DNA of 43,787 bases, taken from an uncultured Clostridia bacterium. Its GTDB lineage: Bacteria > Bacillota > Clostridia > Christensenellales > Borkfalkiaceae. The position numbers were made by a program, and so were the translations under genes. This document shows, one piece after another, positions 32,878 to 41,900 of this stretch; positions within the stretch are counted from its first letter, which is position 1, and the number at the start of each line of letters is the position of its first letter. The stretch is taken from NCBI GenBank assembly GCA_947625695.1, contig CANQPO010000009.1, forward strand, positions 1 to 43,787, given 5' to 3'. The notes under the pieces are model-generated. The model saw only the letters and a program-made list of their open reading frames with translations, was not told where the DNA came from and searched no databases.

Positions 32878-33656
32878 ACTTCGTACCACTCCCCCTCCGT
32901 GGGGACGATCGTTCTCGCCTCGGGAAGATGTTTTTTGACCGTCGTTTCGAATTTTTTGGTCTTGACCGCGCGGGTGAGCGGCGGGAAGGCGTCGTCGAAA
33001 TGGTCGATCATCACCGCCTTGGGCGCGAACTCGTGCAAAAACGGGACCATGTATTTGTGCATGCGCGCCCGCCCTTGGTAGGGAAAGACGAGAAGGTCCG
33101 CGCCGTCGGGATATTCGGTATTTTCCTCCATGCCCGCGGAGCCGAGCACCATGATCTTTTTCCCCTCCGCAGAAAATTCGAGGGCGAAGATGTCCTCCTC
33201 GCCGATACGGAAGCGTTTTGTCTCCTTGAGGAGAGATACGCCGTCCTTGAAGTGGAAAAGATATGTGGCGGGCGAGAGGGCGACGGAGAGCACGGTTGCG
33301 GCGTCGAACTTGCAGTGGCGGCTGCGGAAGGTGTGCACGGTGATCTCCCCCACCGTGATTTTTTCATTGGCGGAGAGGGGGACCATTCTGCCGTCGGGAA
33401 TGCCGTTCGCCCGCGCGATGGAGATGCCCCGTTCTGAGACGAACACCTTTTTGAGCCCCTTTTCGAGGAATACGCCGACGTCCGCAAAGTGGTCGAGGTG
33501 TGGATGGGTGATGAACGCCGCGTCCGCGCCCGCCCCCTCCTCGACGGGAAGGGGGGGAAGTTTTTGGTTGTATGCCTTCAAGTACGGGTCGACAAGGATG
33601 CGCGTCTTGCCCGCTTCGATGAGCAAAGACGCCGTGCCGTACCATTTGATCTTCAT
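32874..33656 (-). CDS. MBL-fold metal-dependent hydrolase (UPF0173/UlaG-like)
   Basis: 260 residues starting MKIKWYGTASLLIEAG, as in the UPF0173/UlaG-like branch. The metal motif is T50-HPHLDH (51-56); further ligands are in SRHCKFD, and the DHFDDAFPP motif near the C-terminus replaces the last His site. It is cytoplasmic; the substrate is unknown. Its promoter is embedded in the end of the preceding gene, and it is coupled to the C_GCAxxG gene by ATGA. Confidence 0.88.
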   Translation of the reverse strand: MKIKWYGTASLLIEAGKTRILVDPYLKAYNQKLPPLPVEEGAGADAAFITHPHLDHFADVGVFLEKGLKKVFVSERGISIARANGIPDGRMVPLSANEKITVGEITVHTFRSRHCKFDAATVLSVALSPATYLFHFKDGVSLLKETKRFRIGEEDIFALEFSAEGKKIMVLGSAGMEENTEYPDGADLLVFPYQGRARMHKYMVPFLHEFAPKAVMIDHFDDAFPPLTRAVKTKKFETTVKKHLPEARTIVPTEGEWYEV

Positions 33657-33696
33657 GAGACTCTCCGAAAAGGCCGCACGGGGGTCCCCCGATACG

Positions 33697-36693
33697 TTAA
33701 GCCGTTTTCATTATACCATTTTGCACAGCGCTTTGCAATTCTTTTTTGTAAGAGAAGGGCGCGAGGGGGGAAATTTTTTCGTACTTTACCCCCTCTTCCG
33801 CCTCTTTTTGCTGGACGGCGCGGCTGTTTGGCCCGCTCTTGCCGTAGAGGTAGAAGCGGAAGTCGTTGGAGCCCGCCGCCGCGGGCAGGATCTGCCCCAG
33901 ATAGCCCGTGTTCCCCTCCGCGCCGCTCAAGACGGACAGGTTGACGCGGTACTCCGCAAGTCCGCCCCGCGCGGTGTGATCCTCGAGGAGGGAGTAGTTC
34001 TTTCCCCCGCCGTAAAAGGCGACGCCGCCGTGGACGAACTGCTTCCCCTCCGCCTCCTCTAAAAGTTCGCCGTATTTTTCGGGCTCACGGGAGGCGACAA
34101 AGGAGAGCATGGCGGCAAGGTCGAGTTTGAGCTCGTCGAGCTCCGTCTCGATGAGGGTGGAGCTGTCGATGAGGGAGACGTCCTTCCAATCGTACAGCCG
34201 CACCTCCCCCTCAAGGCGCAAGAGGGAGGCATAGGAGGTGCCGCCCGTGCCCGCCCAGCCGTCGAACCCTCCCCCGCCGCCCGAGGCAAGCAGGGGCCCC
34301 GAAAAGTTGCTCTCCACCCCGATGCAGAAGAGCCCGCTCTTTTCGAGCACGCTGTCCTTTAAGGTGACGTCCGTCATCACGCAGTCGCGGTAAAAGTTCT
34401 CCCCGCGCTCTCCCTCCAAGGGATAGGAGAAGAGATCTGGCTCCACGTTGTTTGCGTCGGCGCGGACGGCGGCGTTTGCACCGAGTTTGAGCAAGAATTC
34501 CCTCCCCTGCGAGAGGTGGCACCCCTCGATGTGCACGAGAATGCGCTCCTCCGCTGCGGGGCGGGGAGAAAAGTAGCGGTCCCCCTCCCTGTTCCCCCCA
34601 TAGGCGCGCACGACCGTTCTCCCGTTGCGCACGCGGCAGTTGAGAAGGCGGCAGCTCCCGTTGAGTTCAAGCACGGTGCCCACCGTGTTGAGACGGGAGA
34701 GGTCGTACCCCTCCTCCGTTTTCAGTTCCTCGTCCCCGCAGCCGAGGAGAGTGAGATTATGCAGAACGATCCCGTCCGTGCGCACGAGAAAGGAGATGTT
34801 GTCCTGCGCGGCAACGGAGGCGAGCTGCCCGAATTTGACAAAGCAAAGGGGCCCGCGGAAGAAGCGGGGAACCGCGCCGTCCTTCTCCGCGGTGAAAAGC
34901 TCCGCGCTCACCTCATGCCCGTTGCCGTAGACGTTGCCCGTAAATTCCAATACATATTTGATTTTCGCGTTTTCGGGGCGCTCGGTGGAGGCGTTTTGAT
35001 AGTAGGCGGTGTTGAAGGTGGAGGGCATTTCGTTGAGGAGCGCCGCCCGCTCCTGAGCGGGAAGGGGGTCCCCCTTTTCGTCCGCGCCAAGCAGTATGTC
35101 CGCGCTTAATACCGCGTCCCGCTTTTCCCTTTCCGCTTGGAAGAGCTCCCCGCTCGTTTTCACCTCCACGCCGTCGCCCGCTACGAAGAGGGAGAGCGAA
35201 GTTTGCACCCGTTCGCCGTAGGAGCCGTTCCCCCGCCACTCGGCCGTAACCGTGACCTCTCCCCTGCCCGTGGGAAGGAGCATGGGGCCCCCGTTCTCCC
35301 GCTCGATTTGCGCATTCCCCGAGACGGAAAAGAGGATGTCCTCCGTGCCCGATAGTTCCGTCATACCGTCCGTGAGCACGGGGTGGAGGAGGAATTTGTT
35401 TTGCGCGAGCTTGCCGTCCTCGTACTTCTGCCCCGCGACGACGAGGGAGCGGGCAAGCCCCAAGTCCGTTTTGTCGGCAAATTGAAGGGTCCGCACCCGC
35501 CGCACGCAATAAACGCGCAGTTCCCTTTCGGCGAGAAGCTCCCCGCGGAACGCCTTGACGCGCAGGGTGAGTTCTCCCGTTCTTCCCGCCGTGACGGTGC
35601 AGACACCGCCCGCGGGAGAAAGCGCGGCGTCCCCCTCAACTTCCCATGTGTAGGTAACCCCCTCGGCGGGCAGGGCGGGGACTGCGTAGAAGCTGACGGG
35701 CTCCCCGATGAGGATGCTCGGCTCGTCCGTCTGCACGGGAAGCTCGGGACGAATGGAAAAATCGAAGTCGGCAAAGGTGACCTTCCCCTCCTCCCGCTTG
35801 TCCCCCGCGCCGTTCTGGACGAAGAAGGTGAAATCTTCCCTCTCCCCTCCGAACACGATGTTCGCGCGGTAGCGGTTGCCGCCGAGGGGCTCGATGTTGC
35901 TCTCCGTAATGTGTTCGTTGGGGGCGATGAAGGGCTCCTCCTCCCCCTCGATGAAGAAGGAGAGACCCGCACCTGCACGCTCCGCCTTGAGCACGGGGTT
36001 GCCGCCGTTCACGGAAAAACCCGACGCCGTTTTGGGCGTTTCGCAAAGAAGGGTGACCGTCTTTTGCAGGGAGAGCTCTTCCCCCTTGAACCTGCCCGTT
36101 GCAGAGAGGGTGAGGGTGTGCTCGCCGCCGAAAGGGAGAAAGAGGGTCCCCGCCGCACGGTCGGGTAAGACAAACTCGGAGGCGAAAAGTTCGGGAACTG
36201 CGCCGCTCGGCACCGCCCGCGCCGCGTAAGAATAGACCCCCGTTGCAAGGCGGGCAAAGTAACCCCCGTCCGTCTCTTGGAGCAGACTTTCGCCCGCGCC
36301 GTCATAGAGAGAAAAAGTAATATCATAGGGCGAGGAGGCGTACACGACGACCTTGACGCTGTCCGTAAATCCCCCGTCCCGCGAAACGGCGGTCACCGTC
36401 CCCTCCCCCACGCCGTTTGCGCGGAGAATTCCGTTTTCGACCGTGATCGCTTCCCCCTCCGCGCGGAGGGTGTATCCCCGCTCGGACGCCGCCTCGGGAA
36501 GCACCTTCGCCTTGATTTGAATCTCCTCCTGAGGAGCCGAAATGTCGATACGGTAGCCGTTTTCGGGCGCGAGGAGCTCTATCCCGCTCGCCGAGACCTG
36601 CACGCCGAGCGAGACCGTCTTTGCCGCCGAAAAGACGGAAAAGAGAAAAAGGAGCGGCAGAATGAGGGAGAGCGCCAGAAGATTTTTTCTCAT
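33697..36693 (-). CDS. Large secreted protein with Ig-like and beta-helix regions
   Basis: 998 residues with a Sec signal peptide (MRKNLLALSLILPLLFLFSVFSA). Residues about 28-115 look like a bacterial Ig-like (Big_2) domain, with a second PKD/Ig-like part around 340-400 (ITYTWEVEGD-like). From about 560 to 800 the repeated short strands (NISFLVRTDGIVLHNLTLLGCG, LLNCRVRNGRTVVRAY, IHIEGCHLSQG-like) suggest a right-handed beta-helix. No LPXTG motif or C-terminal anchor is seen. It is coupled by ATGA to the permease gene, so it belongs to the ABC operon. Function is unknown; a surface or matrix role is inference. Confidence 0.82.
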   Translation of the reverse strand: MRKNLLALSLILPLLFLFSVFSAAKTVSLGVQVSASGIELLAPENGYRIDISAPQEEIQIKAKVLPEAASERGYTLRAEGEAITVENGILRANGVGEGTVTAVSRDGGFTDSVKVVVYASSPYDITFSLYDGAGESLLQETDGGYFARLATGVYSYAARAVPSGAVPELFASEFVLPDRAAGTLFLPFGGEHTLTLSATGRFKGEELSLQKTVTLLCETPKTASGFSVNGGNPVLKAERAGAGLSFFIEGEEEPFIAPNEHITESNIEPLGGNRYRANIVFGGEREDFTFFVQNGAGDKREEGKVTFADFDFSIRPELPVQTDEPSILIGEPVSFYAVPALPAEGVTYTWEVEGDAALSPAGGVCTVTAGRTGELTLRVKAFRGELLAERELRVYCVRRVRTLQFADKTDLGLARSLVVAGQKYEDGKLAQNKFLLHPVLTDGMTELSGTEDILFSVSGNAQIERENGGPMLLPTGRGEVTVTAEWRGNGSYGERVQTSLSLFVAGDGVEVKTSGELFQAEREKRDAVLSADILLGADEKGDPLPAQERAALLNEMPSTFNTAYYQNASTERPENAKIKYVLEFTGNVYGNGHEVSAELFTAEKDGAVPRFFRGPLCFVKFGQLASVAAQDNISFLVRTDGIVLHNLTLLGCGDEELKTEEGYDLSRLNTVGTVLELNGSCRLLNCRVRNGRTVVRAYGGNREGDRYFSPRPAAEERILVHIEGCHLSQGREFLLKLGANAAVRADANNVEPDLFSYPLEGERGENFYRDCVMTDVTLKDSVLEKSGLFCIGVESNFSGPLLASGGGGGFDGWAGTGGTSYASLLRLEGEVRLYDWKDVSLIDSSTLIETELDELKLDLAAMLSFVASREPEKYGELLEEAEGKQFVHGGVAFYGGGKNYSLLEDHTARGGLAEYRVNLSVLSGAEGNTGYLGQILPAAAGSNDFRFYLYGKSGPNSRAVQQKEAEEGVKYEKISPLAPFSYKKELQSAVQNGIMKTA
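33710..33738 (-). promoter_or_regulatory. Extended -10 promoter of the MBL-C_GCAxxG pair, inside the end of the 998-residue gene
   Basis: TTGCAA (33733-33738), 17 bp, TATAAT (33710-33715), TG one base before the -10. These bases also encode the last residues (GIMKTA) of the preceding gene. Confidence 0.78.
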
Positions 36694-38282
36694 ACATTCC
36701 CTCCCGCAAAGGCTTCATACCGCCTTTTGAGGTGCAAGAAGAGATAGAGCGCGGAAAGCAGGGCGGCGACCAAGCAAACTCCCCCCGCAAGCAGGGCGGA
36801 GTAAGAGGCGGGAAAGGCCCCGAACCCGAGCGTGCGGAAAAGCTTTAATGCAAGCAGACCCCCGCCGACGAGGAGGGCGACCCCCGTAAAGAGCAGGGAA
36901 AAGCCGCTCCCCTCCCCCACCTCGCCCTCTGCCTCCGAGGGAAAGCGGGCGTGCGAAAAGTCGTAACGGGTGGCAAAACACACTTGCGCAAAGGAGAAAG
37001 TAAGCCCGAGGAAGAAGATAAAAAGAGAAGCGGACAATGTAAGATACCCCGCAAAAAACAATGCCGCTGAAGAGGCGAGAAGGGAGAGCGCGACGACGAG
37101 CATGCAGAAGAGCACCTTTGCCGCAAACACCTGCCCCGCGCGCACGGGCATTCCCTTGAGGACGCAGAACATCTTTCCCTCTCTGCTTACGTTGGTGGCG
37201 CAGAACACGTTGGTAAGCGAACTATACAAGAGGGTAAGAAAGACGGCGAGTTCGAAGGTGCAATCTACTCCGAGAAGGCGCAGAAGGAGGGACCCTCCCA
37301 CCGACATGCAGAAGTACACCATGAGGGGCATGACCACGGCGACGGAGAAGTAGGAAAAGACATATGCGGGCGTGCGAAAGACGCTGATGAACTCCTTTTT
37401 GAGGAGGGCGAAAAATTTGGGGCTCGCCTTTTCGCTTGCGGGAATGCGGGGCTCGGGCGGGGCCTTGAAGGAATATGCGCCGCGAAGCAGCCCGCGGGCG
37501 AGGAGCAGAGAAAGAGGAAGCGCGGCGATTGCCCCTCCCCCTACGAAAAGGAGAGCGCGCGTCTCTCCCGAGAGCAGCCGCGCTGCGAGGTTGGCGGGAT
37601 AGGCAAAACGCGCCGCAAGCGCAATGCCGCGAAGCACCTTTTCCCCGAAAAAATATTTGAGATCGCCCCCGAGGAGCAGTTCCTTGACCCCGCTGAGAAG
37701 ATAGGAATAGAGGAAGAGCCCAACGGCAAACACCGCCGTTCCCGCAAGAAAGGAGAGAAAAAACTTTCCGCGGAAAAAGCGGATGGCGGCATACACGGGA
37801 TAGGAGAGAATTGCCCCTATTCCGAGCGACAAAAGAGGCAGACAGACCGCCGCAAGAGCTATCCACTCCCACCGAAAGCGAAATGCCGTCCCAATTACGC
37901 AGAGGACGAAGAGGGACAAAAAGAGCTGCCCGAGTGCGATACTTGCAAGTTTTGCGGCGAGCAACGTGCCGCGGGGGATGGGCAGGGCGGCATAGAGGCG
38001 CAAATCGCCCGAGAGCCGCACCGAGCGCACGAGGGAGGTCGCCGCCCCCAGCGACATGAGAAGGAGCAAAAGGGCGAGGGTGAGCGCGGAGAGCTCGAAC
38101 GTGCGCTCCTCCCGCTCCCCGAGATTCAGATAGACTGCCGCGAATTTGAGGTAGAACCACACGAACGCCGCCGCAAGCCCGCCGAAAAGGACTGCCCGCA
38201 GAAGGAGCGTCCACACCCCCTCGCCGCGGAAACGCTCCCCGATCTCCTTGCCGAGCAGGGCGAAAAACAGCCTAATTTTCAT
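36690..38282 (-). CDS. ABC-2 type transporter permease
   Basis: 530 residues with about ten to twelve hydrophobic segments, in two related halves. It starts MKIRLFFALLGKEIGERFRG, an amphipathic N-terminal helix usual for ABC-2 exporters. A cytoplasmic loop NVSREGKMFCVLKGMPVRAGQVFAAKV, typical of large putative ABC exporters in Bacillota, lies in the second half. The ATG at 38282 overlaps the ATPase stop by 11 nt. It forms an exporter with the ATPase; the substrate is unknown. Confidence 0.88.
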   Translation of the reverse strand: MKIRLFFALLGKEIGERFRGEGVWTLLLRAVLFGGLAAAFVWFYLKFAAVYLNLGEREERTFELSALTLALLLLLMSLGAATSLVRSVRLSGDLRLYAALPIPRGTLLAAKLASIALGQLFLSLFVLCVIGTAFRFRWEWIALAAVCLPLLSLGIGAILSYPVYAAIRFFRGKFFLSFLAGTAVFAVGLFLYSYLLSGVKELLLGGDLKYFFGEKVLRGIALAARFAYPANLAARLLSGETRALLFVGGGAIAALPLSLLLARGLLRGAYSFKAPPEPRIPASEKASPKFFALLKKEFISVFRTPAYVFSYFSVAVVMPLMVYFCMSVGGSLLLRLLGVDCTFELAVFLTLLYSSLTNVFCATNVSREGKMFCVLKGMPVRAGQVFAAKVLFCMLVVALSLLASSAALFFAGYLTLSASLFIFFLGLTFSFAQVCFATRYDFSHARFPSEAEGEVGEGSGFSLLFTGVALLVGGGLLALKLFRTLGFGAFPASYSALLAGGVCLVAALLSALYLFLHLKRRYEAFAGGNV

Positions 38283-38991
38283 GAAAATACCTCTCCTCGA
38301 GCAGCTTCCCGCGCTCCGTTCCGTACTCTTTGAGAGGGAGCACGTCCACCTGCCTCCCCCCTTTGAGCAGCACCGCGCGGTCGCACAGAGCGGCGACGGC
38401 GGGCAGATCGTGCGAGGAAAAGAGGACGGCGTGCCCCTCTTTTGCATACGCTTGCATGTATTGCTTGACCGAGCGCACGGTGACGGGGTCGAGCCCCGTC
38501 ATCGGCTCGTCGAGCACCCACAGCTTGGGGCGGTGGAGAAGGGAGCCCATCATGCAGATCTTCTGCCGCATGCCGTGCGAGTAGGAGAAGATGAGGCTGT
38601 CGATGGCCTTTCCGAGGCAAAACACTTTTTCAAGCTCCTCCATTCTTCCCTTTCTCTCTTTGGTGGGAACGCCGTAAATGTCCCCCAAAAAGGAGAGATA
38701 CCCCCTGCCCGTCATGCGGACAAACGCGGCGTGGTCGTCGGTGACGAAGCCGAAGTTCGCCTTGGCGGCAAGGGGCTTTTTGCGCATGTCGAAGCCGCAG
38801 ATCTCCACCCTTCCGCCGTCATAGGGGAGCATTCCTTCGAGGCACTTAACGGTGGTGGACTTGCCCGCGCCGTTGTGCCCCACGAGCCCGACGATCTCCC
38901 CCTCCTCGCAGGTAAAGGAAATATCCTTTACGGCAAACTCCCCTCTTTTGTGGTACCGTTTTGAGAGGTTTTCCACTTTGAGGACGGTCAT
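38272..38991 (-). CDS. ABC transporter ATP-binding protein
   Basis: 239 residues. Walker A is GHNGAGKST (38-46), the signature is YSHGMRQK (137-144, the variant common in ABC-2 exporters), Walker B is LWVLDEPMTGLDP (157-169) and the switch histidine is H194 in SSHDL. A single nucleotide-binding domain, so it must dimerise. The ATG at 38991 overlaps the stop of the giant lipoprotein gene (ATGA); the open frame before it is antisense-like. Confidence 0.94.
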   Translation of the reverse strand: MTVLKVENLSKRYHKRGEFAVKDISFTCEEGEIVGLVGHNGAGKSTTVKCLEGMLPYDGGRVEICGFDMRKKPLAAKANFGFVTDDHAAFVRMTGRGYLSFLGDIYGVPTKERKGRMEELEKVFCLGKAIDSLIFSYSHGMRQKICMMGSLLHRPKLWVLDEPMTGLDPVTVRSVKQYMQAYAKEGHAVLFSSHDLPAVAALCDRAVLLKGGRQVDVLPLKEYGTERGKLLEERYFHEN

Positions 38992-41900
38992 TCTGCCTCC
39001 CAGCCGCCCTCGTAGCGGTAGTTGCCCGCGGAGAGCCCCGCGAGCGTGAAGGTAGTCTGGAAGAACTTCCCGCCCGTGCCCATGAGGGAGCTCATGAACC
39101 CGCCGATGTCGCTGGTCGTGCTGTGGTCCTCCTTGACGACGTTTTCGTACACGCCGCCCTCCGCAAGGGAGAGCCGCGCCCCCTCCTCGCCCGAAAACGT
39201 CACGCCGACGTGCGCACCCTCCTCTGCCGTGAATGTGCCGCCCACCGTCACTTTTGCGGGAGTTGACGAAGTGTAGCCGAGCGCGGGCGTCTTTTGATAG
39301 CACCCCGCCACATAGCCGTTGGGATAGCCCTTCAAAGAGGATAAATTTCCGTCCTCGAACGCGGAGACGTCCGAGAGGGAATAATTGTTTGCGCCGTAGG
39401 CATAGAGGGAGCCGCCCTTTTCCACCGTAAACGAAGTTCCCGCCGCCGTGGAAAGCTCCGCCCCGGGCAGAAGTTTGAGGCCGACCGTTGAAGGAATTTT
39501 CATGCTCCCCTCCCGAAGAGAGAGGGAAAAGTGCCCGGGAAGGGGAACTTGCAAGCCCGACGTGCTTGCGCTGCCCACGGTGACCGCGATGGAGACGTTT
39601 CCGAATTCGACCTCCCCCGCCGCCTCGAAGCACACCTTGCCGCTCTTTTCATCCACCCACTTTGAAACCGTTCCGCTTTTTAAGAGCATGAGGGCGTTCT
39701 CCGTGCCCACGAAGTTGATGAGCCCGTTCTGCGCGCTGTTCGACGCGGTGACGGCGACGCGCAGGGAATAGGTTGACCCCGCCGCAAAATTTGTCTTGGC
39801 GATGAGGCTGCTCGCCGTGTATTGGTTGACGGGAAAGACGGTGCCGCGGATGCCCGTAGACACGGTGCCGCCCTTCCACCCGGGCATGGAGAAGGGTTCA
39901 AAGACGGTTGCGCCCGCTTCGGCCGTCACTTGCCCCTCGCCGCAAGTGAAGCCCATGCTCTCGAATACGCCCCCGCTTTTGACCGTCACCTGCGCGTCTT
40001 TTCCGAGGCTGAGGGTCGCATATGCGCTCCCGCGCACATTGCTCGTCTGGTTGGAGTTCGACACGCGGTCGGCATTGACGATGAGTTTTCCCTCTACCAC
40101 AAGTTCCCCCTTGGGAAGGGTGAGGGTGAGATACCCCGTCGGCGCGACTGCCTCATAGCTACGGTTTGCGGTGAGCTGCTGCGTCTCCCCCGCGTCCTCC
40201 TCCCCGAAGGGCACGAGAAGGCAGGCCCCGCTCTTTACCGTGTAATACTCTTCCCCGTAAAAGTCGGGGGAGAAGGTCGTGTCGTGCTTCACCGTCGCCC
40301 GCTCCCCCGAAAGAAGGGTGAAGAGCGCGTCCTCTGCGGTGTAGAGCTTGCCGCTCAGCTCCACCGACTTCCATTTGAAGGGCGCCACGCCGCTTAAAGT
40401 ATGCTCCTTAGCGTTCTCGTTTCCGAAATGCACGCTGAAATAGTCGTTTTCGGTGAGGGCGAACGTCCACGACACGGGATAGGTCCCGCCGACAGAGAGG
40501 TTGAGGCTCGCCGTGGGGGTGAAGCGGACATACGGACTGCCGTTTTCGGGATAGGGCGCGCCGTCCTCCCCCGTGAGGGTGTATTGGGCGAGGGTGAGCT
40601 CGGAGGGCGACGCGTTCTCTACGTAGTCCGCCTCCCCGCCCGAGACGGAGAGCGCGACCTCCTCTTTTCGCGTGAAGAAGGGAAGAGAGGTCTCAAAGGG
40701 GAGCACGTTGTCGGGATCGCCGCTGTACACCGCCCCGTAGCCGTGTTGCCCGAGCACGAGGGGATCCTCACTTTTCCACGTAAAGCGGGGGTCGGGAATG
40801 GAAACTTCTTTCAGCGTCCTGCCCGCGCGGTTGACCTGCTCGGGAATTTCCGGAAGAGGGACGGGAAGGGAGGTGAGGGTCTGCTTATGGACGGTGAAGC
40901 CCGTGACCGTCTCCGTCGCGCCCGTGTAGTTTTCCCCCTCCGAAAGGGTGACGGTAACGGAAAGCGCCTCCCCCTCCGCGACCGTGGTAAAGGCGTTATT
41001 TGTGTAGGAAATGACGCCGTCCTCGGTGTTGTTGGAGGTCGCGCCCGTCTCCACCCGCTGGAGCCCGCCCGTATAGGTGTATTCGCGGGGAACGCCGCTC
41101 ACATCGAGGGTCCCCTGCGCCTTGTTCACGGTGAATTCCGCACGATTGCTCGCTTGGAAGGCGTAGTTCTCCGCCGAAAGCTTTGCAAGGTCGGCCTCCG
41201 CCGTATATTCCCCCGCGGGGAAGCGGGGTCCCTCGTGGGGCGCGCCGTTCCGCGTAAAGGAGATGGCATTGGGGGCCCCCGAAATTTCCTCCTCTCCTTC
41301 CCCTTCGGCAAAGCCCGAGAAGGTGAGAACAGGCGAGGGCGTTTGCCCGTACACCCACTTCTCCGCGACGGTAACAGTCGGGGTGAGTTGGCGTTTTTGT
41401 ACTGTGAGGGTTGCAGGGGTCATTTCGCCGAGCTCGTAATGTTCGGGCGGGACGATCTCCGCCGTCACCTCATACGTCCCCACGGGGAGGGGGTCCCCCT
41501 GCTTTTCGCCGCGGTAGCGGAAGAGAGGCGAGACCGTAGCGCTCTCGCCGAATACGAAGCCCTCCAGCGTGAGCGCGGGCGCGGGCTGCGCTCCGTAGAC
41601 GATGCTCTCTTCCGCAAGGGCGACGGTGCAGTTTAGCTTCGCCTTCTTGACGCGGAAAGTGCAGGAATTGACTGCGGAGAGCGCGTAGTTCTGGGAAGTG
41701 AGCGCGGAAGCGTCCACCTCAAGCGTATAGCTGGCGGGAGTGAACTTTCCCGTGTGCGCTTCCCCGCCCTTCAGATAGGTAAAGGCATTCTCGCCGAGCA
41801 GCCCCTCGCCGCTCTCTCCCTCGATGAGGCCGCTCCATGTGATCTGCACCTCGGGCTCCTCGCCATAAGTGAGATCGGGCACAGAGACGGTTGCAGACAA

